Shown piece by piece: positions 51,665 through 60,422 of a stretch of 64,000 nt of DNA. The DNA is taken from contig NZ_FOHW01000026.1 in NCBI RefSeq assembly GCF_900111735.1, forward strand, positions 18,096-82,095, written 5' to 3'. The stretch's first letter is position 1. Each line of letters starts with the position of its first letter. The notes under the pieces were generated by a model. The model did no database searches. It was not told where the DNA came from and saw nothing but the letters and a program-made list of their open reading frames with translations. The position numbers and the translations under genes were made by a program. This DNA is from Pseudomonas graminis. Its GTDB lineage: Bacteria > Pseudomonadota > Gammaproteobacteria > Pseudomonadales > Pseudomonadaceae.

Positions 51665-52945
51665 CTACCCTATAAATAGGCTGTATCGTTGTTCTCGATG
51701 AGTGATGACATCATCCTCATAAACTGAAATAAACATGTAATGCAAGCCAAGATAGGCAGAGCACTCCCAGTGACTCGCGAAATATTCCCCATTGTCTCGT
51801 CTCCTCGCCGTGATCACAGTGTCATGATTCCCTTTGTCTACAGCGGCTTCGGCTTGCTTTCCATTATTCTCTACACGAAATTTAACCTGAACTTTTTCAG
51901 CCTGAGTAACAGTAGAAAAGAGGGCTTTGAACTCAATACCTTGTCGCAACGGAACTGATCTAGAACATTTAAAGTAATGATCCTCTGATTGTATTCCTTT
52001 CTCTCGTTTTATAGTGCTTGTTATTCGGATTGGTTCGTCCGCATCTTCTGGGTAAGGAAGGAGGGCACTGTATCTGTCCTGAGAAAGAACATACTGTCGA
52101 TAGTTCATTGGACGTCCATCTACGTCCTTATAGTTCGGCGAAACAAACGGCAAATTGGTTTTTTCCCCACCACTTATAGCGCGTTTTACTTCAATGATCT
52201 CATCATGCAAATCCAACAACTCGACTATAGACTGCCCCAGCATTACTCGATTACGAGGAGCACTTTGCTGAAGCTTTGCCGCTACATCGACATGAAATGA
52301 TGTGGCAGTGACCTCAGAGACACCTGCATAACCGTACATACCCCAAAGCACTTGTTCATGTGAGCCATAATCAATGCCTACTCTTATACCAACGTCCTCA
52401 GCCAAGCCGCGCTCACGCAGTTTTGGAACGACCTCTTCACGAATATATTGGACAAGTACGGCTCCGCAATTTATTGCATCGATCGCGCTGTTGTTCGCGT
52501 TTCCATTCCCCCTAAAGAAGGCCAACACGGCGTCACCCATGATCCGGTGAACGTGCCCATCAAATGCCATCACACATTCAATGGCGCACTTTATGATCTG
52601 ATTCTTGAAGTAAAAAACCATTTCTGGCGAATAATATACACCCAACCGGGTCGAGCCTTGAATGTCCACGAATAGGGACGTCACGAACCCATTTTCCCAT
52701 GCTCGCGACTCGACCAGGTGATCAAAATCTGGATGACCACCTATGACCGCATCGCTGATTCCTGGCTTGCCATACAACTGACGAATGTTATTTTGAACAT
52801 TGTAGTCATGCACTTGCTCCACCGACTCAAACGAAGCTGATTCTGCCGCCATTCTCGTCTGTAGCTTAGAGTCAGAGGCACGTACAGACTTGGTGATTGA
52901 TGTATCCATCTCAAATGAGCCAAACAACTTATTCATCCGTGACAT
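51665..52945 (-). CDS. pycC: Pycsar cyclase PycC (class III nucleotidyl cyclase, AGS-C)
   Basis: 426 residues. The cyclase domain (about 85-260) has both metal-binding aspartates: D94 in FVDIQGSTR and D138 in RIMGDAVLAFF, then VGIRVGIDYG. The C-terminal 130 residues (ITSTIKREKGIQSEDHYFKC to ECSAYLGLHYMFISVYEDD) look like the AGS-C sensor. Together with the adjacent transmembrane effector this is the Pycsar architecture, making cUMP or cCMP on infection. Whether U or C specific cannot be read here. Its start overlaps the effector gene by 13 bases. AT-rich compared with the conjugation genes. Confidence 0.85.
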   Translation of the reverse strand: MSRMNKLFGSFEMDTSITKSVRASDSKLQTRMAAESASFESVEQVHDYNVQNNIRQLYGKPGISDAVIGGHPDFDHLVESRAWENGFVTSLFVDIQGSTRLGVYYSPEMVFYFKNQIIKCAIECVMAFDGHVHRIMGDAVLAFFRGNGNANNSAIDAINCGAVLVQYIREEVVPKLRERGLAEDVGIRVGIDYGSHEQVLWGMYGYAGVSEVTATSFHVDVAAKLQQSAPRNRVMLGQSIVELLDLHDEIIEVKRAISGGEKTNLPFVSPNYKDVDGRPMNYRQYVLSQDRYSALLPYPEDADEPIRITSTIKREKGIQSEDHYFKCSRSVPLRQGIEFKALFSTVTQAEKVQVKFRVENNGKQAEAAVDKGNHDTVITARRRDNGEYFASHWECSAYLGLHYMFISVYEDDVITHREQRYSLFIG

Positions 52946-53529
52946 AAATAATACCCCGTTGCCTCAAGGATCTGCACAAAACCAAAGCCAAGCAAAAATA
53001 CCAAATTCCATACAGTTAACCTTGCCGCCTTTGCAATAACCTTAAACTTTAAATCTGTTATCACAGCAACCTCATGGACTTGCACTATCAAATCGCGCTC
53101 TAGCTCGTCGATCGTTTTCTGCTGAACCGTATTAACAAACTCTGCGGCAATAAAATTTCTTGAAACAGAACCAAAGAAAAATATGGATGGTGACCGCGAA
53201 GGCTTTGTACCAGTGCTAGCGCTCGCAAGATTCGGCCATATGCTTTTTATGACGTAGTAGATACTTAATAGTGAGAGCATTGCTATCACCGCCAAAATCG
53301 CAATCAACAGAATCTGGTAATAACTCCCATTTTTAATAAAGGCATCTGCCTTCAATACAACACCGCCGAAGATTGCAGCATTCAAAGTTGTTAACAGTCC
53401 ACTCTTGAAATTCACTGTCCCAATGTATGTATCAAATCGTTTTAAGCTGTCCCACATACTCGATAAGCGAAGCTTTTGCTCATCGCTGACCGTCCCTTGC
53501 TTCTCCGCCGCCAACTCAGTTTCTTTCAT
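52933..53529 (-). CDS. pycTM: Pycsar transmembrane effector PycTM
   Basis: 198 residues. Three hydrophobic segments (about 45-62 LLTTLNAAIFGGVVL, 70-97 YYQILLIAILAVIAML, and 172-190 LVFLLGFGFVQIL). Between them is the family-like IFFFGSVSRNFIAAEF and ELERDLIVQVHEVAVI, the PycTM pattern. In Pycsar systems such effectors disrupt the membrane when bound to the cyclic pyrimidine nucleotide. First gene of the pair. Located between the small-protein cluster and a repeat-protein gene. Confidence 0.82.
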   Translation of the reverse strand: MKETELAAEKQGTVSDEQKLRLSSMWDSLKRFDTYIGTVNFKSGLLTTLNAAIFGGVVLKADAFIKNGSYYQILLIAILAVIAMLSLLSIYYVIKSIWPNLASASTGTKPSRSPSIFFFGSVSRNFIAAEFVNTVQQKTIDELERDLIVQVHEVAVITDLKFKVIAKAARLTVWNLVFLLGFGFVQILEATGYYLCHG

Positions 53530-53667
53530 TTTGGGGGTCTCAAATAATTCAAGGTGATATCATCCTGCATCACATATTGCAAAAAGCGGCCTGGGAGCAC
53601 AAATCCAGTTTGGAAAGACTGGAGTCGACGCTGGAAGCTACATCGCTCACTTTAACAGCCACGCGTG

Positions 53668-53883
53668 TCACTCATGCCAAGGAAGAGTTTTGGAGGGGCC
53701 ATAAATATGCCCATCGTCTATCCAAAACCTACCGTTGGACTGTGGGCCGTATATATAGCCATCTGCAATCCAAAATTTGCCACTATTTTTAGGACCGTGT
53801 ATATAGCCACCATCAACCCAATACTTCCCCGACTCAACCGGGCCGTACACATATCCACCATCAATCCAATGCCCTGTATACAC
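53668..53883 (-). CDS. short repeat protein with four W-x-D-G-x-x-x-G-P units
   Basis: 71 residues from GTG 53883, with GGAGGGGG eight bases upstream. Four tandem units of about 15-16 residues of the form [FYH]W[IV][DA][DG]G[YH][IV][YH]GP occupy nearly the whole protein, for example YWVDGGYIHGPKNSGKF. Each is probably a beta hairpin, giving a small solenoid or roll. No signal peptide is visible. Role unknown; similar repeats occur in pseudomonad hypothetical proteins. Confidence 0.55.
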   Translation of the reverse strand: MYTGHWIDGGYVYGPVESGKYWVDGGYIHGPKNSGKFWIADGYIYGPQSNGRFWIDDGHIYGPSKTLPWHE

Positions 53884-54114
53884 GTTGCTGACCCCCTCCG
53901 CCTGCTTTTCGCGGCCCCAAAAAATAGCGCCCCTCTACTGACATAACCCCGCGTTTACGGCGAGGCTCGGGGGGCGCTTGGATGACCTGCCGGGATTTCC
54001 CTGTTCAATCGCTACCGAGGCCGAATGCGGCCCAGACCAAGATCCTGTGCACACATGGATCCAACAAACACTACTGATGTCTCTATGCCAGCGCAACCTC
54101 GAATGCATGTCTAA

Positions 54115-54665
54115 TTATCCCTTGGTGACTGTCAAGTAAGCCCTACTGTGATCTAGACATGAATGACCGAGTATGGTCTGCACCGTCTCAACATCGCCTG
54201 TTGCCGCAAGTGTCTTGGCCGCTAATGAGCGCCTACCGCTGTGCGACGACCCTTGCTTGATACCCGCCTGCCGGTAGAGCCTGCTTATGGTCTGTTGGAG
54301 TGAATCACAGGCCCGGTAAACTCTCGCCCTCCGTACAGCTCACGATGCTTGAACGCCAGTTCAAAGGCTTGACCCTTGTGTGTAGTAACCAGCTTTGAAC
54401 CTGGGCGCAGGCCTCGGTATTCGTCAGTACCGGAAAGGCCCCTGCGGCGCAGCAAGCGAACAACGATCCAGCCTTCCAAGGCATCAAGGCATCGTGGATG
54501 GGTCAGATACACATTGCGAGGTCGGGAGCCCTGGTTGATTTCCGTCGGCGGATGGATGCAGTCATGGGGCTCTATGTCAGGATTGGTGATGAATCGAGAA
54601 TGGTCCTGAGAGAGTTGGCAAAAGCCTCCTGAATAGCTTACAGGCCCGCGTGCCAGGGTGTTCAC
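54115..54665 (-). pseudogene. tyrosine recombinase relic, frameshifted
   Basis: The upstream part (54665 to about 54320) encodes an integrase-like stretch (HPRCLDALEGWIVVRLLRRRG and GLRPGSKLVTTHKGQ); after a frame change near 54320 the C-terminal catalytic part continues to the TAA at 54115-54117: YRQAGIKQGSSHSGRRSLAAK, TILGHSCLDHSRAYLTV with the H-x-x-R, LGHS and Tyr elements. The N-terminal domain is missing. It marks the edge of an earlier insertion between traC and the TIGR03757 gene. Confidence 0.7.
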
Positions 54666-54756
54666 GAAAATACCGCCGCAACCAAAATCCTATTTCAAGC
54701 TGAATTTCAAACCCCATTCAGTTCTGCTGTACCCGAATTCAAAAAGGTACAGCTTC

Positions 54757-55188
54757 ATGTTCCACCCCTCTCTCTGTCGTGACTTGATACAACAGCGGCT
54801 ATTGGCAATCGCGCTGCTGAGCGCCTGCGCGTCTGCTCAAGGCGAAACATGGGTTGTCACCGATCACGCGCACCCGGTTACCAATACCGCACAACACCGA
54901 GTCATCGTTCTCGACGAGCAGCAACGGCTCGAAGCGTATCTCACAAGCAGACTGCCGTCCGACCCGACAAAAGCTGCGTCAACCATCCAGGTCTACCTAG
55001 CAAGTCCGGAAGGAATCCGCCTCCAGCATGAGCTGACCCAAGCGCAGCAGGGAATCACTGACGCTTGGAGTATCGGTGTCGAGAAAATACCCGCCGTAGT
55101 CGTCGATCGTCGCTATGTCGTCTACGGCGAACCCGATGTGGCCAAAGCGATTGCCTTGGTCGACAGAGCCCGGAGCGCGCCGCAATGA
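54757..55188 (+). CDS. ICE protein, TIGR03757 (PFL_4709) family
   Basis: 143 residues from ATG 54757 (AAAAGG nine bases upstream); the open frame from 54658 overlaps the integrase relic and is not preferred. A signal sequence (LLAIALLSACASAQG) is followed by TWVVTDHAHPV and AWSIGVEKIPAVVVDRRYVVYG, a thioredoxin-like family pattern. Periplasmic T4SS accessory. ATGA overlap with the next gene. Confidence 0.82.
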   Translation: MFHPSLCRDLIQQRLLAIALLSACASAQGETWVVTDHAHPVTNTAQHRVIVLDEQQRLEAYLTSRLPSDPTKAASTIQVYLASPEGIRLQHELTQAQQGITDAWSIGVEKIPAVVVDRRYVVYGEPDVAKAIALVDRARSAPQ

Positions 55189-56126
55189 GGCGCGTACCCC
55201 GCTACCTCCATCCGCTCAGTTGGCTCATGACCATGGGCCTCTCATTTTCAGCATCCGGCGCCATCACGACCGCTGCGATCATCACGTCTACCCTATCCCC
55301 TCAATGCATGGAATATAAGGTCGTTGGCATCTGCTTTTGGCTGTATTGCACCCCATATGGATGCAAGGTCAAAACATCGACCAAGGTCCGCCATTACGTC
55401 CCAGACGCGGTAGTGACCGCTTACGCCAACACGGGCTTGAGCCCGTGGACAGAAATGTCAGCCCTCGGCGCGCCAAACTCAGCAGCCCAGGCCGGCAACA
55501 ACGGGACCACCAACCACACCGGTGAAGAGAACGTTCTCAAGTTCAAAGAGGCAGATGTCATCGGCCACCCCGGCGGAGCGACGTTCACAAAGTTTGCCAG
55601 CGCATCAGGATACGTCTGTAAGGGCGCCACGCTGCCCTTCATCCCCTACTTTCTCAGCACCCTCGACGCCATCGCGTGGCGGAAAGGCGTTCCTGAATCA
55701 GCATTTCCCTAAGCCCTGACTCCGGGCGTGCGTGAAGTCGGGAGCTACCTGACCGCTGATCAGTGGGGCGCCGTCTACCCACGCAGCGGGTTCCTCCATC
55801 AGCCGGACGACTACAAAACCGCCGCAGTCATAGCGCAGCGCGCCGGCGACATCACCACACGCCGGGGCCAGATCCACGTTTACCTGCCAATGGCCGCTAG
55901 ACCTCACGACGGTTACTGGCCCGCCGGCGCCCTTAAAGAAGGTGATTCCGCCTCGGGCAAATGGCAGGAGCTCGCGCCGACGCTCAGCCCTTCTTGCGCA
56001 GTATTCCCCAACAGCGGTCCGCGAATCGAGGCTGAAGACGGCGCTTACGCCTGGGCGCTCTGGCGGCCGTATTCGTGCTGCGAACGTCGCGGCCAAACCT
56101 TCCTGGGCAGCACCGGCGGCCAATGA
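55185..56126 (+). pseudogene. TIGR03756 (PFL_4710) TraU-like gene with in-frame stop
   Basis: The first frame encodes 175 residues (signal peptide, then CMEYKVVGICFWLYC and TPYGCKVKTS with the paired cysteines of TraU-like proteins) and ends at TAA 55710-55712. Without any frame change the protein resumes with ALTPGVREVGSYLTADQWG and continues to 56126, ending in SCCERRG. Total expected length is about 313 residues. A single C-to-T change (CAA to TAA) would explain it. Either conjugation is impaired, or the stop is read through, or GTG 55728 re-initiates, or it is a sequencing error. Confidence 0.8.
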
Positions 56127-56148
56127 AGTTCAGTAACTGGAGCAACTC

Positions 56149-57510
56149 ATGAAACTCAATTCCCTGGCTCTCTGTTTGTTCTGCAGCCTCGCCAGCGCAT
56201 CAGTAATGTCCGCCGACCCTATAAACGCTTCCTCTTCCGGCAGCGTCATTGGTGACGACGTGCTCTATAGCATCGGCGGCGGCAACGCCGTGACCATGGG
56301 CAGTGCCGGCAATATGGACAGCATTTCAGTGGGCGGAGGCTGGAGTAGTAACCTGGTCTGCGGAAACATGAACCTGAGCACCACGCTGGAAAACCAGTTG
56401 AACGGAGCAACCTCCGGGTTTCAGAACATCATGACATCTGTGGTTTCGAACGCCACCGGCGCAGTTGCATCGCTGCCCGCCCTGATACTCCAACGATCAA
56501 ACCCTGCGCTGTACAACCTGATCACCAACGGGATCTTGCAAGCCAGGCTCGATTTTGATCGTTCGAAGGGCACCTGTCGGGCCATCGCGAACAAGATGGC
56601 AGACGTTGCGGGAAACCAGATGGGCTGGGGCAAGCTCGCCGAGGGGCAGGCAATGAGTGAGACCCTGGCGACCAATTCAGATGCCATCTCAGCGATCGAG
56701 CAGGTCGAGAAGAAAGGCGGAAATGATGGGGTGACCTGGATCGGAGGCGAGCGAGCCGGTGGCTCGGGGCAAAAGCCTATCCGCATCGTGAGCGACGTAG
56801 CGAAGGCAGGCTACAACATGCTGAACAAGCGATCAGTGAATGACAGCTCCTCGATTAGCCGTGATAGCTGCAATAACGGCCTGATCTGCAATGTATGGTC
56901 ATCGCCGGGGGAAGCAACAACCTTCGCCAATCGTGTGCTCGGGGAACAACAACAACAAACCTGTGACATCTGCTCAAAAACCGTGACCGCCACCGGCGTA
57001 GGCCTCACTCCGCTGATTCAGGAAACCTACGACACCAAGCTGGAAGTGCTGCAAGGTCTTCTGACAGGCAGTAAGCCCTTAACCGTTGAGAACCTCCAGG
57101 CCGCGAGCAGCAATTCCCTGCCTGTCACGCGGGGCGTGGTGAGCGCGCTGAAAGACGAGCGTGATCAGGATGTGTTGGCCCGCCGCCTCGCGTCAGAGGT
57201 CGCGCTTTCCGACGTTCTGGAGAAAGCGCTAGCGCTTCAGCGCACGATGATGGCCGGCAGCAAAGAGCCCAACGTTGCCTCCAACGACCTGGCAGTCCAG
57301 GCAGTAAGTCAACAGAGCTCAGCGCTGCAGCAAGAGATCGGCAACCTGAAAATGGAACTCGATATGCGCCAGCAGCTCGCGCAGAACTCGCCGATGAAGA
57401 TCATCGAGCGGAGCAGAGACCGAGCCGAAAGCTCGCGCGCGGTGATGCAAGGCGATCCGGAAATGGATCGCTTGAACAAGCTGCAGTCGCCTAGCAAACA
57501 GCGCAACTGA
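56149..57510 (+). CDS. ICE protein, TIGR03755 (PFL_4711) family, TraH-like
   Basis: 453 residues, GGAG six bases before ATG 56149. Signal peptide about 1-22; then DDVLYSIGGGNAVTMGSAGN, MNLSTTLENQLNGATSGFQN, CDICSKTVTATGVGLTPLI with a CDIC motif, and a C-terminal coiled coil. This is the family found between the TraU- and TraG-like genes, comparable to TraH of F. Periplasmic pilus assembly role inferred from that. Confidence 0.85.
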   Translation: MKLNSLALCLFCSLASASVMSADPINASSSGSVIGDDVLYSIGGGNAVTMGSAGNMDSISVGGGWSSNLVCGNMNLSTTLENQLNGATSGFQNIMTSVVSNATGAVASLPALILQRSNPALYNLITNGILQARLDFDRSKGTCRAIANKMADVAGNQMGWGKLAEGQAMSETLATNSDAISAIEQVEKKGGNDGVTWIGGERAGGSGQKPIRIVSDVAKAGYNMLNKRSVNDSSSISRDSCNNGLICNVWSSPGEATTFANRVLGEQQQQTCDICSKTVTATGVGLTPLIQETYDTKLEVLQGLLTGSKPLTVENLQAASSNSLPVTRGVVSALKDERDQDVLARRLASEVALSDVLEKALALQRTMMAGSKEPNVASNDLAVQAVSQQSSALQQEIGNLKMELDMRQQLAQNSPMKIIERSRDRAESSRAVMQGDPEMDRLNKLQSPSKQRN

Positions 57511-57520
57511 GGAATCCGTC

Positions 57521-57901
57521 ATGCCCGATTCCCAGATGCATCGCATCAGTTCCCAGCTTTCTTCAGCCTTGAGTCTCCTTGGAAAAGGAGTGAAGACGAT
57601 AGCCTGCCTGGTGCTGCTTGGCGTGCTGGCCATCGCGCTGAGCGCGGTCATGTTCCGGCTCGTCGGCGGAGTGCAGGGCTGGCAGGCCTGGAGAACCGAC
57701 CATTACTGGCACCTGCTGGCCTGGCGAATGACGCTGTACGTCGGCCTGGCCGCCGGCTGGGTAACGCTGAAAGCCAAGTTTCACAAACAAGAGGCGGAAC
57801 AGCGCGATAAGCGACTGCACAGAGTGGAAATCATGGCCGCGCTGTTGGTGCTGTTGATCGAGCTGAGCAAGGTCGCAGTCGAGCAAGGAGACTTCCTGTG
57901 A
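57521..57901 (+). CDS. ICE membrane protein
   Basis: 126 residues. Two or three hydrophobic segments (TIACLVLLGVLAIALSAVMF, AWRMTLYVGLAAGWVTL, VEIMAALLVLLIELSKV) separated by a short basic loop (KFHKQEAEQRDKRLHR). No domain recognised. Fixed place between TIGR03755 and TraG in this ICE type; its stop overlaps the traG GTG. Confidence 0.65.
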   Translation: MPDSQMHRISSQLSSALSLLGKGVKTIACLVLLGVLAIALSAVMFRLVGGVQGWQAWRTDHYWHLLAWRMTLYVGLAAGWVTLKAKFHKQEAEQRDKRLHRVEIMAALLVLLIELSKVAVEQGDFL

Positions 57902-59433
57902 CGCTCTATACCAATGATTATCTTGAGTACTACCTGACCCTAGTGGGATGGATCATCAATAACGGCATCTGGGAAATGATCCAGGACTCAGGGCTCTTCG
58001 CGGTTCCCTTCTGCGTGATCATCGTGAGGGAATGGCTCAAAGCCCGGGGCGAAGGCGCTGATGAGGGCAATAAGGGAGTGCTGTCCCTGGCTCGGATCGA
58101 AACCGGTATCTACGTGGGCTATGTGGTGGTCGCGCTGTGTGGCGTGCCGGCGGTGACGGTCAGCTTCGACACGCTCCAGTTTGATCAGGCCCGCGCACAG
58201 CAGTGTCAGTACAACCTGCCTTCCCCTGCCGACACGGGCTGGAATACTTCCTTCACAAGCCTCGCAGGGCAAAGTGCACGCTTGCCAGTGTGGTGGGCTT
58301 TTATGCACTCCCTCTCCAAGGGGCTGACCAATGGAGCAGTGGCCTCTATACCTTGCGGCACGGATCTCAGGCAAATGCGGATGGATGTCGACAACACACG
58401 CATCAACAATCCCCTCCTTGCTCAAGAAATTGCCGACTTCACCCACGATTGCTACGGCCCGTCCCGCGCTCGGCTATTCATGCGTCAACCTGAGCTAGGG
58501 TCGGCAGCAAACAATAGTGAGACCCTCAAGGACTTGAGTTGGATTGGCTCAAGCTTCTTTCTGAAAACCTCCGGGTATTACGACACAGACCACTCTAAAA
58601 CACCGCGCGCCTCCTGGCCGTACAACGCCAACCGGGATGTGGGACTGCCACAGGTTTCAGGTGGCGGCGGATATCCCACCTGCAGGCAGTGGTGGTCGGA
58701 CGATGGGACAGGGCTCAAAGACAGGATTCAGGCGCAGATTGATCCAGGCCTGATGACGCGATTCCTCGGTTGGGCGAAGTGGCTGTCGTCCGATGAAGTG
58801 AATGAAGCGCTGGTTCGGCAGCTCGTCGCGCCGTCCAGCCAAGTACAAGGGGCGGTCTATACAGATTACGGCGGGCAGATTGGCGGCACCGTATGGAACG
58901 GCGCAGCGCGCGCTGGCGGCACCCTGGGTGTCGCACTTGGATCGCTTGCTTACTTCCCGGGCATGGACATGGTCCGTCAGGCGTTGCCCATGGTGATGGC
59001 GTTTTTGAAGATGGCGATGGTGGTCAGCATGCCGCTGGTCTTGGTGATCGGGGCCTATCAGTTGAAGACAGCGATGACCATGACAGTCGTCTTCTTCTCG
59101 CTGATCTTTGTGGATTTCTGGTTCCAGTTGGCACGCTGGATAGACAGCACAATCCTGGATGCCCTGTACGGGTCAGGGTCGCCACATCTCAGCTTTGACC
59201 CAGTGATGGGGCTGAATACGGCGACGCAGGACGCGATCCTGAATTTTGTGATGGGTGCGATGTTCATCATCTTGCCTGCGTTCTGGATCGCCGCACTGGG
59301 TTGGGCGGGAATCTCAGCCGGTTCAGTGATGAGCGGACTGCAAGTTGGAACCGACGGCGTGCGTAGCGCTGGAGCCAAGGGCGGGGAGCTGGGAACGAAG
59401 GGAATAGATGCCAGCTCGGGAGGCAAAAAGTAG
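57898..59433 (+). CDS. traG: TraG N-terminal-like conjugation protein
   Basis: 511 residues from GTG 57898. Five to six hydrophobic segments (about 10-45, 70-100, 355-380, 385-420 and 440-475), with the start YTNDYLEYYLTLVGWIINNGIW and C-terminal FWIAALGWAGISAGSVMSGL matching the TraG_N family. It is needed for pilus assembly and mating-pair stabilisation in F-like systems. Last gene of the conjugation operon; convergent with the DUF3742 gene. Confidence 0.82.
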   Translation: MTLYTNDYLEYYLTLVGWIINNGIWEMIQDSGLFAVPFCVIIVREWLKARGEGADEGNKGVLSLARIETGIYVGYVVVALCGVPAVTVSFDTLQFDQARAQQCQYNLPSPADTGWNTSFTSLAGQSARLPVWWAFMHSLSKGLTNGAVASIPCGTDLRQMRMDVDNTRINNPLLAQEIADFTHDCYGPSRARLFMRQPELGSAANNSETLKDLSWIGSSFFLKTSGYYDTDHSKTPRASWPYNANRDVGLPQVSGGGGYPTCRQWWSDDGTGLKDRIQAQIDPGLMTRFLGWAKWLSSDEVNEALVRQLVAPSSQVQGAVYTDYGGQIGGTVWNGAARAGGTLGVALGSLAYFPGMDMVRQALPMVMAFLKMAMVVSMPLVLVIGAYQLKTAMTMTVVFFSLIFVDFWFQLARWIDSTILDALYGSGSPHLSFDPVMGLNTATQDAILNFVMGAMFIILPAFWIAALGWAGISAGSVMSGLQVGTDGVRSAGAKGGELGTKGIDASSGGKK

Positions 59434-59471
59434 AGCGGCAGATCGGCTGCAGGCTAACGGTCCGCGACGGC

Positions 59472-59819
59472 TCAGCTGTCATCCCCGTCGATACGCTCTC
59501 CGTTGAGGTAATAGCCGTAGCCCGACAGCCCGTAGCGGTAGCCACCCTCGTCCTCGCGCATGCATTCACTTACTTGGGCCATAGGAGACAGATCTCCCTT
59601 AGCAAGCACGAAGAGGATCAGCCCGAATGAGATTAGGGACAGAACGGCACCCGCGATCCAGCTGAGAAACTGCACGGCCACGGCGGTCAGTAGGACCAAT
59701 AAAACGGCACGTTTTACCCAGCGCAGCAAGGAGTTCGAGTCGACCAAAAAGAAACGGATTACCCGGCCTATGCTGTAGCCCAGACGGTTCGCCACTCCTG
59801 GTTGCCTAGATGTGGCCAT
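59472..59819 (-). CDS. DUF3742 family membrane protein
   Basis: 115 residues. N-terminal basic part, two adjacent membrane segments (AVLLVLLTAVAVQFLSWIAG and VLSLISFGLILFVLAKG), then a Gly/Tyr-rich tail (GYRYGLSGYGYYLNG). DUF3742 proteins sit at the end of the T4SS block in PFGI-1-type ICEs on the opposite strand, as here. Function unknown. AAGGAG lies six to eleven bases upstream of the start ATG (59819). Confidence 0.78.
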   Translation of the reverse strand: MATSRQPGVANRLGYSIGRVIRFFLVDSNSLLRWVKRAVLLVLLTAVAVQFLSWIAGAVLSLISFGLILFVLAKGDLSPMAQVSECMREDEGGYRYGLSGYGYYLNGERIDGDDS

Positions 59820-60422
59820 AGTAGATATCTCCTTGTCAGCTCCGTCATCCTGTCCGCAGATATAAACCGGAATTCCAGAGCGCGCAACTCAAACGGGCTG
59901 ATATGCCAACAGCATCTCTCTTGCCTAATTGCCCTGCGCTTGAGCATGTCACCAAAGCTTCATCGAATGTGTCCTCAGGGTAACGGCGTGATGGGCCACA
60001 CCGAGAGCCCCGAGTGATGGGCGAATTTCTCAACCTCCCAGTGCATGACTTGCAAAATGGCCGGGAGCCAAATGGCTGCAAGCAAACGGAATGGTTATTC
60101 AAGGGTAAAAGCCCTATCTGAAAGGGCTCGGAGCGAAAAAGGTGTCCACCCCGCTCTACCCCGTACGTTAAGCGTGAACACCATTAATCCCAATATCTGG
60201 GATTCACTTGTAGGAAAAGGCCACAGAGCGCACATGCCTTGTAGGAAATTCCATACATTCGAACAAGACCCGTCCTCTTTCAGATATCTACCCACGCAGT
60301 CATCTTCTATTGACTAGGTAGTGCCCTTCGAAATGCGTTGTAAAGCGAGCGCCGTTTTCTCGTTGTACCGAGAGAGTCGATAGTGGAAAAGCCTGCCCCG
60401 TGAACTGTCTTTGGAGCTGGCC
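59820..60422. other. intergenic upstream of traI: candidate oriT region
   Basis: About 600 bases with no supported gene. It contains AGCCCT/AGGGCT (60110-60115, 60123-60128), a perfect AATCCCA/TGGGATT hairpin (60186-60192, 60198-60204) and the 11-bp direct repeat CTTGTAGGAAA at 60207-60217 and 60238-60248. Inverted and direct repeats next to a relaxase gene are typical of transfer origins; no nic site is assigned. Confidence 0.4.

Noticed and set aside
54285..54665. intact 126-residue gene
   Set aside because: Its sequence continues in another frame as the catalytic end of a tyrosine recombinase, so it is part of a frameshifted relic.
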